A DNA stretch of 13,153 nt from Eimeria necatrix (Eukaryota; Apicomplexa; Conoidasida; Eucoccidiorida; Eimeriidae). Made by a program: the position numbers and the translations under genes. The stretch covers positions 1 through 13,153 of the forward strand of contig NW_013654764.1 in assembly GCF_000499385.1 (NCBI RefSeq), given 5' to 3'. A model generated the notes under the pieces. That model made no database searches. It was not told the origin of the DNA and worked only from the letters and a program-made list of their open reading frames with translations. Of the stretch, positions 1-9,835 are shown piece by piece. The first letter of the stretch is position 1; each line of letters starts with the position of its first letter.

Positions 1-2821
1 GGGTGCCGTTGCCAATATTTGTGCCGACAGAAAATTCGCTTCTGTGAGTTGCGAGTGGCTCAGCAAGCATGTATTACTCTAGCCCTAACGTGCCCATGCG
101 CCAAAGAGAAATGTGCGTAGTGCGTTCGACGCGCAGCGGGAGTGCAAAAGTGTGGGCCCAGTTTTCGTAGAGCACTGCGGAATAGCTCAAGTAGTCTAGA
201 TGGCTTCGACATGATATATATGTTTTGAGCAATCAACGTGTAGCAGCCCATGATGCGTTGATTGCCGTGAGCGTTAGAGGTACGGACGTACATGGATGGT
301 GATTTGACCACAGGAGCGAGACGTTCACTGCGTCAGCATAGGACGTGCGGTTCATGTGCTTTGTGGGAGACCCCCAGCACGGGGCCAGGGCAAAGTAGAC
401 TTTTCCGCACTTTTGTCTGCTCTTAATGACGTAGTATTTTGTGGCGCAGGTTGTGCGAGGTTTCGAAGCACTAAAGGAAAATGCTTGTATTTGCGTTCTT
501 CGCGGATACCGTCTTTTTCTCACAGTGCTGCGTTTGATGTAATTCCTATGAGGGAGCGCCGTTTGGGGTCCAATCTGAGCATTGGGACGCCGATTATATT
601 ACCTGTTCAGTGTGGATTCAGATGTGACGAAGCGGAATATTGGACTAGCTCACATCTGTGGCGTGCTCTGCTTTTTTGAGTGCTGCTAAAGAGGAGCTAA
701 TATCGGAGCATTGCAGCATCATTTGCGAACAACTCCCTGATTTTCTGCTCACGAAGTGCGAATGTGTTTTCATCATAACGGAGAGCTTCGCCGAACGATT
801 CGTTCTCCTAGTACCATGAGTTCTTGCATACACGCACAATGCTTGATCGAATTTTTTTCCCCGTAGCGTCCCACCGTCAAAAGGTGTCCTGCGTGTTCTG
901 CCATACTCCACTATGTCGGAACTCGCGCTACTGTTAGTGCAGCTTGAATACCATTTGCACGATTATGCAGCTGTTGCAACCAAGGTGTTGCGTGGCGCAC
1001 TTTCTGCCTCTCCCTGGCATATTGGTCTGAGGAGCGGACAGTAAGCGCTTTGCGCCTGCAGGTAGATTGCTTCTCCATTGGCATTGTCTGCACAGATGCA
1101 GCTTCAGGGCTCTTCAAGTAAACTGATTGCTGTGAAGGGCAATTCTCATATATACTTGCGCGACATTAATTGCCCATCATAAGCTGCATCTTCATCATTC
1201 CAGTTTCAGCCTCCAACAAGAACATTGTCAAAGCAAGCTAGCGTTAAGGGAAATCCCGCACATCGATGGATAATTTTGAGGTTGAACGTCATATAAATAT
1301 GATGCGATTGTGATGTTTTCATGATATGGCGTGTGTGGCGTGCAGTGACTGCCCTGTCCTGTAAGGCAACTTTGATTCACACTACGCTGTGTGCAAAACA
1401 AAATTTTTCAGTTACAATTTGGATCCTCAGTGGTCTAGGTTTCTTAGGGATGCACGTGATGTCTACGTCTCTGCTTCGTGCTTGGCCAGGGAATGAACTG
1501 TTGTTTTTCTTCCTGATTTCAATTGCCTTTAATAATGCTACGCCTATCTTCAATTTCCTTCCGACAGAGTTGCGTATATTGTGCCTTGTCTTTGTTATCT
1601 CCTTCTGTTTTGTGCGTTTGGGCAATGTTTTTGGCAAAAAAGGAGCTTGCAGAAGTAAATAATGTTTTGGTGCCTTGTGACACATGACAGTGAAAGCAAA
1701 TAGGTAATTCATTCGTACGCAATTCCTGACCTTGCGGGTGTACGGCAGAATCGCATCTCCAGCTTTTAGGCATCAATCGCGCACATGGTAACAGTTGTAA
1801 GCTGTCATTCCGATATGCATTCGCAGCGCCACGTTGTGGTCAGAGTCCGCAGGTTTGTCGTGCTTTTGCAGAACAGCCCTAGATTTAAAGTTGCTGGTTC
1901 TTGCAGGGTATTGCTGTGCGGTCTTCCGTGGCATTTCCCAAATTGTGATACACATGCTAGCCCGACAATTTTTTCTGCAAGCAGCACTTTGCCACCAAGT
2001 GACGTATACTATACGTTTAAGGAGCGCAATGTACCACAGCTTCCTGAGCTTGTGGATAGAGCTTCTTCCGGCTGGCTAGCCCCCACAGCAGACCAATTGT
2101 TTCAAGCTTTTTCGCTGTCTAAGCGCAACGAGCTTAGGCGCGTGCTATTTTTACCGATTTAGATAACTGATTAAAGCATTAGCACAACCATTTTTGCAAT
2201 TTTGCTTCGTTTACAGTCATTACGCGTTTAATAGGGACAACGTCTAATAGGGACGTCTAATAAAACACTGTTTCATAGTCGCGAGCCTCTGCGCCCTAAA
2301 CAGGATCGAGAGTTTGGTGGAGTGTATGAACCAGATGCCACTCAGCCGACACTGCGTCACTCAAGACAGTGGAGTTGACGCGGTATGCGAATAGGCAATA
2401 CCTCAGAATTTTCCATAGTCATTCCATCGTGAACACGTGGACGACAATCTGTTGTTTTCCAGAAGGTATGTAGTTCCGTAGTGGAGTACGTAGTGCGCAT
2501 TGTCCCCTCACTTATTCTCGCTACATGCGCAGGGATGTTGAGGAATCAATTTTTGTCCAGTTCTTTATTGTAATACAGCAACTAGAAACCAAGTACGATT
2601 TCAGTCATCCCACATAGCATTGGGTGTCAAATCGCCTCAATGGCAAAAGTAACCGTCCGCTGCACGCTGCTTTGCGAGTAACGTTTATGTGGTTCACAGA
2701 TGCTGCTGAATGTAGAGAAGTGGATGCTTTAACGCATATCTGCATGTGTGTCTGTACTCCAAAGGGCGTGCGAATTTTATCACGCTTAGTCACTGCAAGC
2801 CGTGATGCTCGCGTGCGCTAG
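1..2821 (+). CDS. Uncharacterised multi-exon gene, 5' end outside window
   Basis: Plus-strand gene entering from the left edge. Best exon chain: 1-43, 107-190 (or 107-141), about 230-272, 314-449, 692-755, 867-1040, 1066-1117, 1204-1280, 1412-1466, 1568-1654, 1763-1852, 1907-1944, 1985-2141, 2304-2373, 2407-2428, 2533-2592, 2618-2677, and 2716-2821 ending in TAG. Codon phases agree at every junction except around 107-272. First codon position is strongly biased in 231-289 (12 of 23 codons start with G) and 314-448 (21 of 45). The tail from 2533 has about one third G and one fifth T at that position. Predicted introns include 25-nt ones at 1041-1065 and 2593-2617. The product, about 470 residues, is leucine/valine-rich and probably mostly helical. 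Peptides such as MSELALLLVQLEY (from 913) and PPSDVYYTFKERN (from about 1992) were not recognised. If the splice at 2142 is wrong, a stop at 2160-2162 would end the gene earlier. Confidence 0.5.
2229..2257. repeat. Short imperfect direct repeat, TAATAGGGAC-CGTC
   Basis: The units TAATAGGGACAACGTC (2229-2244) and TAATAGGGACGTC (2245-2257) lie head to tail and are followed by a diverging TAATAAAAC. They differ by a two-base AA insertion. The repeat lies in the 162-nt stretch that the gene model treats as an intron. The following AATAAA (about 2258) would be a natural polyadenylation signal if the upstream gene actually stops at 2162. Confidence 0.6.
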
Positions 2822-3011
2822 CTATAACCAGAACCAAGAGTTCTACATGGCCCGGTTAGGATGGGCCTGATACTTGCAAGCTTTCCTATAATCCCCTTCT
2901 AAAGCTCAACGGTTACCCTCAACCATGTTTGCATCCACGCAGCACTGCTGGTGGAGGAGCTCCAACATCAGCAGCGTATAATATTTAAGTCAGTTACTGG
3001 AGTCGCTACTT

Positions 3012-3389
3012 ATGGAGGGAATGGTGCGTGATGAGTGTACTGCCACCTCGATTTTCCCATCTTGTTTGTACTGACAGACACGTTGTTTCGAAATGCGTCA
3101 GCTGGAATATCTGTCGGAGCTTGCGTCCACGTATCAAACACTTGCATTGCACTGTGGAAGATTGTGGTTCGCCAAGACGTGAACCAGAATTGCGGAAACA
3201 TCGAGCTTTGCTCTATCTGGAAAACGATATGGCTTTGACAAGAATCCAGTTGCAGAAGAAGCTGCACACATCAGGAAGAACACAATCCTAGGGACGCTAT
3301 TTTTGGCTTCTTTTTCTTGTGCCATCGTTGTCTGCCAATTTTCTGGTCATTCGCCACAAAGAGGTAATGGCACCAAGCAGCTAAATTAG
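3012..3389 (+). CDS. Small single-pass membrane protein, three exons
   Basis: Exons 3012-3023, 3078-3178 and 3206-3389 give 98 residues, starting at ATG 3012 and ending at TAG 3387-3389. The introns are 3024-3077 (54 nt, with a pyrimidine-rich end before ACAG) and 3179-3205 (27 nt, GTGAAC...CGAG). All phases agree. Residues 10-40 look like an amphipathic helix (MRQLEYLSELASTYQ). A charged stretch with NPVAEEAAHIRKN follows at about 51-63, then one hydrophobic segment at about 64-82 (ILGTLFLASFSCAIVV) and a short polar tail. This arrangement suggests a tail-anchored or single-pass protein of an internal membrane. In the central 34 codons, 12 start with G and 6 with T, which supports coding. 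ATG 3093 is an alternative start. The gene converges on the minus-strand gene that ends at 3540. The family was not recognised. Confidence 0.5.
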
Positions 3390-3539
3390 CTTGTGGTTCA
3401 GTAATATTTTAACAGTACGAGACATGACATGCGCAGTGTTGGGATTGCTGGGCCAGAAGGTAACGTTGGCTCGCTGGATGGCGGGGCGAAAATTACTTCT
3501 TCGCGCGTACGCATTGCCGAACAAGGTTCTTTGAAGCTT
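3390..3539. other. Convergent intergenic gap
   Basis: About 150 bp between the stop codons of two convergent genes. It contains AT-rich text around 3400-3415, and no ORF or repeat was noticed. It presumably holds both 3' ends. Confidence 0.4.
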
Positions 3540-3544
3540 TTATT
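3539..3544 (-). terminator. AATAAA signal overlapping the stop codon
   Basis: On the minus strand AATAAA occupies 3544-3539, and the TAA stop of the gene above (3542-3540) lies inside it. If used for polyadenylation, the 3' UTR would be only some tens of bases and would fit in the 150-bp convergent gap. The motif match is exact; its use is inferred. Confidence 0.35.
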
Positions 3545-5268
3545 GGGGTTTCCAGTGACGCTGCAAGTGCGTTAGCATATCCGTAATGCCACGTGTGCGT
3601 GCTTCCTGCCCGGAGTCGGCATATGCGTAAGTGGCACTGTATTTGCCACGGAACGTTCCCAAAGATCTCACTATCCGCTTGTCGGACAGGTATTTCTCAA
3701 GGCGTGCCAGCTGAGCGGGTAGACACCTGTTGAAAATATGCATTGCTTTCAATGCACACAATTAAATGAGTTGCAGCTATAACAGGGTCAGCTTGAATTC
3801 AACTTCGGCAAAGGAAAGGCCTGGATTGTTTATGTTGGCTAGCTCAATTACTGAACCCGTAGCTCCAGTTCAAAAGAATTGCATCAAATGGGGTCCAGCT
3901 GCTAACAATCTGCGAGACACTATTGTGAGTATGAACCTGTGTGAATGCCGAACAGATGGTATGCGGCTCATCACGTGCCTTTGCCAAAGCAAAAGAAAGC
4001 ATCTTCCAGAGTACATGACAAATGTTTCTTCAAACGTGTCGATCTTGACGCTTGAAAGCCGTAAAACAACGTCGAAAGTCCTGCGGCGGCAGAAGGATTA
4101 ACACCGTGACTTCTCTTTGAAATTTCGTGCTGAAAAGCGGGGCTGATAAGGGATGTGTTGCAGTTCCTGGTGTGCTTCTTTCTCAAATGTGCTTCTGTGA
4201 AGTACGGGCATGCATAGAAGCGACATGACGTAGTTGCTCGCTCTTTTTCATCTTTTGTTGTCCTCTGGATGCGCAGGAGCCACGTTACCGTCAGTTACGG
4301 TTTGTTCTCTGCCTACGACATAGGAAGGATAGTTGTATTAGGTGTGCCATGGACGCGTTTTGTAGAAGAGCACAGCCACAGTACATGTTGCACTCTAACT
4401 TATTAGGTGTGCCATGGACGCGTTTTGTAGAAGAGCACAGCCACAGTACATGTTGCACTCTAACTTTGCTAAGATGAAAATCCTATTCTATAATCGCTTC
4501 TTGTTGAAATGTTGGTCACGATTGCCACCCACGTTCACGGACGGGGTACATAAGGGTTTTTTTTGCATGAGAAAATATGTTGTAAAAGGCTTTATTTGCA
4601 TCCGGGCACCGTTGCATCAACGCAACACATAGGCCTGCCAGGATAACGTCGCTGGCTTTGTAGTTAGTCCAAATATCGACAGTTTCTTCGGCAGATTGCG
4701 CTGCTAGAGCAACATAGGCGTTTGCTACCGTACAGATGCCATGCAATTTTGGGTGTTCTTCGAGCAGTTGCAAATAACAGGTTCACGAATGCTGCAGGGC
4801 TGTCGCAATTCTGTAGCTTTAGAAAAGTAGAACTCTCCACACGTTGTGAAATGCCGTTTAGAAGGTGCATAACTAAAGGACTGATTGATGTACAATTAGA
4901 CCTAGGTAGCTGCCTTGTTGTGCGATGTTTCTAGTCATCATGTCAATATTTTTGTGCCCGAGATTATCACCTACTTGTGCCTTCGCACCTGGGGTGTGCT
5001 TTATAGACTACCCATATGTTCCCTCTCTAGTACTATTGAGGAGCAACTTGTATACTGCCTTGTGCTGAGCGAAGCGTACTGCGTGCGCGTCTTGAGTAAG
5101 CGTGTGGAAGCCTCTGGTTGCGTTGATGCGAAGACGACTCAAGTCCAGCAAGTGTGTGTCCTCGTGGTTTAAGCTTAGTGGCGTCTGTATCCGCTTTGAA
5201 AACATTCACCTTGATGTTCATGTTGGTGAATATACTGGCCGAGTCTGCGGCGGCGTGCGGGCGTATCT
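3540..5268 (-). CDS. Uncharacterised multi-exon protein, probably helical
   Basis: Minus-strand chain of twelve exons: 5268-5210, 5184-5034, 4988-4902, 4757-4533, 4394-4317, 4251-4230, 4194-4105, 4080-4020, 3978-3937, 3909-3852, 3820-3784 and 3726-3540. All eleven junctions are in phase, and the modelled part totals about 365 codons. Predicted introns include 25, 45, 35, 24, 41, 27 and 31 nt. In the 4757-4533 exon, 24 of 68 codons start with G and 13 with T. That exon reads VANAYVALAAQSAEETVDIW and is alanine-rich and helical. The last exon (LARLEKYLSDKRIVRSLG...HWKPQ, then TAA) is arginine-rich. The pattern of short helical units recalls organellar RNA-binding helical-repeat proteins, but this is only an impression; no RAP domain or catalytic motif is visible. 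The start codon is not fixed: upstream coding may reach ATG 5434. A 65-bp tandem duplication sits at one of its splice sites. Confidence 0.52.
4336..4465. repeat. Exact 65-bp tandem duplication, two copies
   Basis: Copies 4336-4400 and 4401-4465 are identical, beginning TATTAGGTGTGCC and ending ACTCTAACT. The match stops at both outer edges (G versus T on the left). Read on the minus strand, the unit carries GTTAG, the predicted 3' splice site, followed by 59-60 nt of exon. Two acceptors therefore exist, at 4461-4460 and 4396-4395. Sixty-five is not a multiple of three: using the acceptor nearer the donor adds an in-frame TAG, while the farther one preserves the frame. Confidence 0.9.
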
Positions 5269-5578
5269 CTGCGGGAGATTTGCGTCAGGCAGACTGTTGC
5301 CGTTGTCAAGTGTGGAGCGACACAATCGGCGCTGTTTGGATCTGGACGTCGCACAGCTAGTACGTTAGTCTGCGTGGCTTTCGAACTACAGTGGCCGTAT
5401 CGATGCACGCAGTGAAGCTGCAGACAATGCACATATGTTTTTGTATAAATGACGCGAGAACAACTGGATCCAAAAGACTGAGGTTCAATCGAATTTGATT
5501 CCCTATTCCTGCACACCAGCTGTATGAATGCCTTTCTTTCTGGCTTTAGCAATGCTTATTGGTCCCTAGACAACAGAG
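5269..5578. other. Divergent 5' region between two genes
   Basis: Lies between the minus-strand gene (first confident exon starts at 5268) and the plus-strand ATG at 5579. It probably holds the first exon or exons of the minus gene: a minus-strand ATG at 5434-5432 opens about 26 codons, and an exon-like stretch at about 5361-5300 precedes a good pyrimidine-rich acceptor ending at 5269. The remaining 140 bp or so would be a shared promoter area. No TATA box or repeat stands out. The 5160-5360 stretch is open in several frames on both strands, so exon choice is uncertain. Confidence 0.3.
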
Positions 5579-6768
5579 ATGGCGGCAGAGTTTATGTCGC
5601 ATATTTCACAGATTTGTAGCTCGTGTTTCTGCTAGTGCTAGTATACTGTATCATCAGGACAGCCTCACTGAGATAAAATTTACACCAATTCGTAATCACG
5701 GTCTTTCTGGAATAGCTCGCAGTTCTGCACCAAAGAAAATGCGAATGCTTCTTATTCAGGAAGTGTGTCAAAGTAAAAGTGTTTGCATTGTTTCTACCGC
5801 ACGCATGCTGCTAGTGCTGACATTCTTGCGTTGAAACTAAATAGCACGGCAAACCTGAGAAACGGAGGCCCATTTGTTTGAAGAGAAACGCACCTATTTT
5901 AAGCGTGATGTGTTTGAAAGGCAATAACGGCTACGTTCGTTGAGAATGCGAACGATGTGTATCTAGGAGAAAAGCCATGCCTTTGTGTTCTATTATGTAT
6001 GGCTTAGGTGGGGGTGTCGTGGAAGATATATAATATCTTCAGTTCAGCTCGACCGAGAAATCTTTCAGATGGGGCCGGCAACATTGCAAATGACGAAAAC
6101 AGTATATTGCGCCTCATATAGGTTTTCTGACTGTAGTTCCTGTTTTTCCTGGGGCTTGATAATGGATGCTGCTTTTGCAGAATTACGTTGCAGTCAGGGC
6201 CAATTTCGTAAAACTTTTGTTTGTGTGCCGATGCATCAAAAGTTCGTCCGGTAATCATTGCTTTAATACTGAATATTGGTGTCGCTGTTTGAGTCAGCAT
6301 AATCGGGAGATTTCTGTCTCGAGCACTCGCTCTCTGGGCATGGCAAATTGATCTTGGGTGCAGTTGAGCACTGCTGTCAATCCACTGTATAGGCAGATGC
6401 ACTCATGACTCGCGAGATGAAGGATATGACGATCAAATTTTCAAAGATGGGTGTCATTTTATGTAAGAAGCATATTTGTGCCTCGGGCATTTGGCCAGTT
6501 ATCAGCTCCACGCGACAAAAGCAGTGGATCTAGGAGTTCTCCAAATGTGTAATCAAGCGAGAAAAATTGAGGACGAATATTTTTGTGGGCCTGCATGCAG
6601 AATAAAACCTCAGGATTCAGGCAAAGTGATTCAGGTGCAAAAGAAAGGCAAACAGCCATTCCCTTATTCTCGAAGCTGATCCAAAGGGACGACAAAAAGG
6701 GTAAAGACGACCTGGAGTGTTTTCGAAACGCGCTGCAGACGTCAAATTTGGAATTAAAGGCAAAGTAA
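5579..6768 (+). CDS. Uncharacterised multi-exon protein, acidic/lysine-rich C-terminus
   Basis: ATG 5579 has a strong context (CAGAGATGGCGG). Confident exons: 5579-5589, 5612-5813, 5845-5934, 5967-6007, 6043-6101, then 6393-6462, 6499-6584 and 6635-6768, ending in TAA. Predicted introns are 22, 31, 32 and 35 nt, then 36 and 50 nt, all phase-consistent. The middle (6102-6392) is less certain; likely exons there are about 6185-6260 (frame NYVAVRANFVKLL) and 6301-6362 (frame IIGRFLSRALALW, hydrophobic). In codons 5612-5813 only 9 of 71 start with T. In the last three exons 30 of 95 start with G and 19 with T. The C-terminus is hydrophilic (KLIQRDDKKGKDDLECF), as in a helix or coiled coil. A 152-codon minus-strand ORF over 6459-6917 is judged a shadow. 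No family was recognised. Confidence 0.52.
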
Positions 6769-7968
6769 GCACAAAACAGCACAAGCCTTGCAGAATTTCC
6801 ATGTAAAAAGGCTGTGAAGACTAATGTGATGCGCACAGTTGACACTGACCTCAATATACATCGGTGAATCCAATAATTTGCCATCTGCGTTGTTTCAGGC
6901 ATATTTATAAAAGACATGAGTGTCTGCCATTATCACAGAAGAAGCCTGGTGCAGCGCTTGCCCATAAAAAAATCGGAAATTCCTGAATTTCGATTCCGGG
7001 ATTGTGTGACAATTACAAATGAAGAATGACAAGCAATTTGCCTACCATGACGTCCGTCAATTTTGGGGCTGAAAGCTGTCTACTGAGTTACATTGCTAGT
7101 TGTGTCGTTCCTTCGAGTGCGCTTTTGTTCGCCAAGTGCTCGATGTGTTGTATGGGACCCTACATGCAATGTACGCGTGCATGGTTACGCACGTGACCTT
7201 TGCACCTCTCTTAAGCGCTGGTCAAGATAAGCGCTGTGCCTAGGATTATTTTGCTGCTTATTCGGTGGAACCCTAAAGGGCATTCACCTGGGACAATGCG
7301 AAAGGCAGCAATACACAAGGAAAAATTGATATAATGCATTATCGAGACACATTGTCAGGCTGCATGCGGTGTACTATGAAATTTTATCGGTCTAGATATG
7401 TTCGAAGTTAAGAAACCAAGTCAGCTAAGAAGAGTCTTTGTGGCGTGCCATTTTTGCGCATCAGCTGTTAAGTGATTGGTGGGCTGAGGCTCCAGAGTCT
7501 GCACCATGGCTTCCTAATGCGTATGAAACATTCGTACTTTGCTACATATGACCCGCAGCAAGTGCGGTGTAACACTTCGACAGTAGTGACTATTTTTAAT
7601 AACAACAAAATCTTGGTCGTGTTGCTTTACAATTGCGCCAGATGACTATCTTCGGCTATTCTATGACGTCCATTGCATACCGCAACAGGACGTGCGTTAG
7701 GCTGCGGTGACTCGACTGCAATGTAACATCATTTGCTATGTCCCAGTTATCGTTAAAGCTGAAGGTGTCTCTAATTAAGATATGCTATGATATTGTTAAC
7801 TCAGTAGGAGACACACTTGAAGGCTTGAGCAATAAATGACAAAATGTTGCAATTTACGCTTGATTGCAGGAAGTATGTGTTTGCTGCTATGCGGCGCTTT
7901 GCTGTCGATTCTTTGTACTGGCTGTTTTCCGCCGACTGGAACGTAAAACGTAAGCTGCTAATTCACAA
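6769..7968. other. 1.2-kb stretch without convincing genes
   Basis: No frame on either strand reaches 60 codons. Weak plus-strand candidates: ATG 6916, opening 37 codons (MSVCHYHRRSLVQRLPIKKS) and extendable by short introns to a TAA at 7332-7334; and ATG 7398 (MFEVKKPSQLRRVFV), which chains through predicted 22-, 25- and 26-nt introns to TGA 7826-7828, with AATAAA at 7831-7836. First-position base use in the second candidate is not coding-like (19 of 74 codons start with T), so neither is called as a gene. The stretch may be intergenic, non-coding RNA, or carry small divergent genes. No repeats were noticed. Confidence 0.3.
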
Positions 7969-8281
7969 TTAATGGGGATTGAATGTGGGATTTGACGCAA
8001 GAATATGCAGCCGGCAGAACAAAAGAAACCTTTGCTGACGGCAGAGAGTCTGTTCTGCTGTCACATACGTTCCTAGACATTTGGTCGCGATGTCATTCAT
8101 GTGTATCTTCTGCTGGAAATCCAGAACGATGCGGCGTCGCTTGACGTGCGCTAAACTCTTTGAAAGCCTATAGTTTTTGTACGATGGGCCCTGCGCTGGA
8201 TATTCTAGAGCTGGAGGTCCGTGGATAACGAAACCTGAGATACCAACAATCTTCGACTCTCGGAAAGTGCTTTTTTTCCAT
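7969..8281 (-). CDS. Small basic protein, two exons
   Basis: Minus-strand ATG at 8281-8279 (MEKKHFPRVED), exon 8281-8248, intron 8247-8211 (37 nt, GTTGGT...CTCCAG), exon 8210-7969 ending in TAA; 91 residues. In the main frame 20 of 71 codons start with G and 13 with T, clearly better than any plus-strand reading of the same DNA. The middle is basic (SLAHVKRRRIVLDFQQKIHMN). The last 30 residues are cysteine- and phenylalanine-rich and could instead be an intron tail before a missed final exon. An intron-less version of the frame (ISGFVIHGPPALEYPAQGPS) stays open to 8310 without an ATG start. No signal peptide or known motif was seen. Confidence 0.42.
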
Positions 8282-8393
8282 GATAAGTTATGCAATAACA
8301 GCCGAAGCACAGTATATGTTGTTGCTATGCCGTCCGTTGTACTGGTTTGGTTAAAACAGCGTCAATGGTTTTGCTGCTCGCAACCTTCAATGG

Positions 8394-8869
8394 CTAGGAG
8401 CATACAGACACGTGTGCACGGAATGATTTCGTCGCAGTGATATCAGAACACAGTACTATGTGGAACAGGCATTTGACTCTACATGGCCGTGGCTGGCCAG
8501 GAGAAAACAATGAACTTAGCCTCGGGACATGCTCTGCCAGACTAAACCATGCAAATTTCTCCCTACCATGTTTTACGGTCATGCCAGTGAAGGTCAAGCG
8601 GATATAGGCACATGCGAGCTGAAGACGGTTATCAACGGGCAGGCTACAACAAATGTGCTCATCTAGACTCGGTTGCACTGCACTCTTGTGTGCGGAAGTG
8701 TTCGACGTATCATTGCTTGGATTATACGCCCGTGTATTTATTTTCATCTTTAGTTTTACATGTCTGCGAAGCTTCAAACCGATTTTCTGGAAGTGTTTTC
8801 TGCGCGCTTGCGTGGAGCCCAGTTGTTTGAACTTCGCGTCGGCTGGGATGAAAGGCTTGAGCTCAACAT
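8394..8869 (-). CDS. Uncharacterised small protein, two exons
   Basis: Minus-strand ATG 8869-8867 opens a serine/arginine-rich N-terminus (MLSSSLSSQPTRSSNNWAPR). Exon 8869-8780, intron 8779-8748 (32 nt, GTTTGAAG...CTAAAG), exon 8747-8394 ending in TAG; 147 residues. In the first 80 codons of exon 2 only 12 start with T and about 30 with A, which supports coding. A stretch ending in a long pyrimidine tract and GGCCAG (about 8540-8505) could be another 36-nt in-frame intron. The N-terminus, rich in S, R and N with few acids, would fit an organelle targeting peptide, but this is inference. Its 5' end diverges from a plus-strand candidate beginning about 8910. The family was not recognised. Confidence 0.45.
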
Positions 8870-8909
8870 TGGTGAGGCGTCTAACGACTCACTACGAATG
8901 CTTTTGTGA

Positions 8910-9356
8910 AAAGGAGCATACATAGAAATATTGCTTAGCTTCACACTGAAAGTTTTAAAGCACTGCAGGAATGAATTTTATAGACATATTGGTCGGCTAA
9001 CTATCATCATTTCGCCCGCATGTGGCGGCTTTACACGTGCTTGCACCAATACTGAGTTGAACAATGTTGCTTGTGGGCATGCGTGCGCAATACTACCTGT
9101 TTTTTTGCAGAGAGTGTGCTGAGCAGTGGTATTTTGTGGGGGTTGGCCACTTTATAAAAGAGCCGTGAATGTGCTGCTTAGTAATGAGCTATGCTACAAG
9201 GGGCATATCTCCGCACTGATATTATTTCGGGCAAATTTTCGCGCGGATCACCCTGGCATAAGCTTGTTTGCTTGGTTGGCTGCCGTCTGTGTTTTTGCTG
9301 GGCTACATCCCATGGTGAACACAGGTTATTCCAACGTGATTGCACTAGAACAATGA
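8910..9356 (+). CDS. Partial gene model, start unresolved
   Basis: An open frame from 8910 (KGAYIEILLSFTLKVLKHC) runs to 9082 and splices through a textbook 28-nt intron, 9083-9110 (GTGCGC...TTTTTTTGCAG), to an exon from 9111 reading ECAEQWYFVGVGHFIKEP. A further open frame to TGA 9354-9356 (25 of 76 codons start with G) is alanine/leucine/valine-rich (SLFAWLAAVCVFAGLHP) and may be membrane-associated. It joins in phase only through an unusually short 17-nt intron (9165-9181), so that junction is doubtful. No in-frame ATG was found at the 5' end; the ATG at 8898 meets TGA after three codons. It converges on the minus gene ending at 9470. Confidence 0.33.
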
Positions 9357-9469
9357 CACCACGCGTTGTTCATGCTTTGATAGACTCATGTGCCGTGTGT
9401 AAAATGCAACTACTGCAAATGTCTTGACGTGTTGAATATTTGTAGAGCTGCGCGTGATCTGACAGACAC

Positions 9470-9835
9470 CTACACTCTTGCTAAGGATGTTAAGTCGGTA
9501 CGTGCATCGTGGCATTGTGCTATTCGCCGGATATAATAGGCTGTGATCCCCTGATTGTAATAACAGGCATCAGATTTATTCCGTGTCATCTTGTGCACAG
9601 TGCACCTTCGACACGTGGTGATAATTGCACAAATGTGGGACGTCTGAGGTTTCTTCTGCGGTAAAACGCATGCTTTTCCTAATGAATATTGTAGCTGCTG
9701 CTTTACTGTGCTGACCCAAAAGGTACGTTTTCTTTTTGGCACTTCCATTGCATTTGAAGACACAACATCTACAATACTGAAAGATGAGCTCGTGACCTGA
9801 TCAGCTGCTATGTTATTGGGTTTTTGAAAAAGCAT
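9470..9835 (-). CDS. Uncharacterised 121-residue protein, no introns needed
   Basis: A single minus-strand ORF from ATG 9835 to TAG 9470. The N-terminal half is serine/valine-rich with a basic cluster (AMEVPKRKRTFWVSTVKQQ, about residues 30-48) that could serve as a nuclear localisation signal. The C-terminal half carries several cysteines (CRRC, then single ones) without a regular zinc-binding spacing. Of the first 80 codons, 18 start with G, 17 with T and about 30 with A, a moderate coding signal. ORFs this long are expected about twice by chance in this window, so length adds nothing. ATG 9841 on the plus strand lies only a few bases from this start, so both cannot plausibly be translation starts. 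Confidence 0.38.
   Translation of the reverse strand: MLFQKPNNIAADQVTSSSFSIVDVVSSNAMEVPKRKRTFWVSTVKQQLQYSLGKACVLPQKKPQTSHICAIITTCRRCTVHKMTRNKSDACYYNQGITAYYIRRIAQCHDARTDLTSLARV

Noticed and set aside
1321..1662. Plus-strand 113-codon hydrophobic ORF resembling a membrane protein
   Set aside because: The hydrophobicity comes from T-rich DNA. Other frames in the same stretch give phase-consistent exons (1412-1466, 1568-1654).
3766..4101. Plus-strand 111-codon ORF
   Set aside because: About three ORFs this long are expected by chance. It lies antisense to several phase-consistent minus-strand exons.
3971..4251. Minus-strand frame with a C2HC-like zinc-finger spacing (C-x4-C, then H-x3-C, around FYACPYFTEAHLRKKH)
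   Set aside because: It reads across a predicted 35-nt intron (4229-4195). The spliced version keeps phase with all neighbouring exons and loses the motif, and the spacing is not a standard finger.
4741..4810. Apparent +1 frameshift at AAAA (about 4750) joining two open minus-strand frames
   Set aside because: Starting the exon at 4757, or using a 25-nt intron at 4728-4704, explains the frames without a frameshift or pseudogene.
6459..6917. Minus-strand 152-codon ORF, the longest in the window
   Set aside because: It is phenylalanine/serine/cysteine-rich and antisense to the well-supported final exons of the plus gene ending at 6768. Chance expectation for this length is not negligible.
7844..8440. 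Plus-strand gene chain beginning at ATG 7844
   Set aside because: It can be built with GT-AG splices, but its first exon has 13 of 35 codons starting with T, while the minus strand over 7969-8281 shows clear coding bias.
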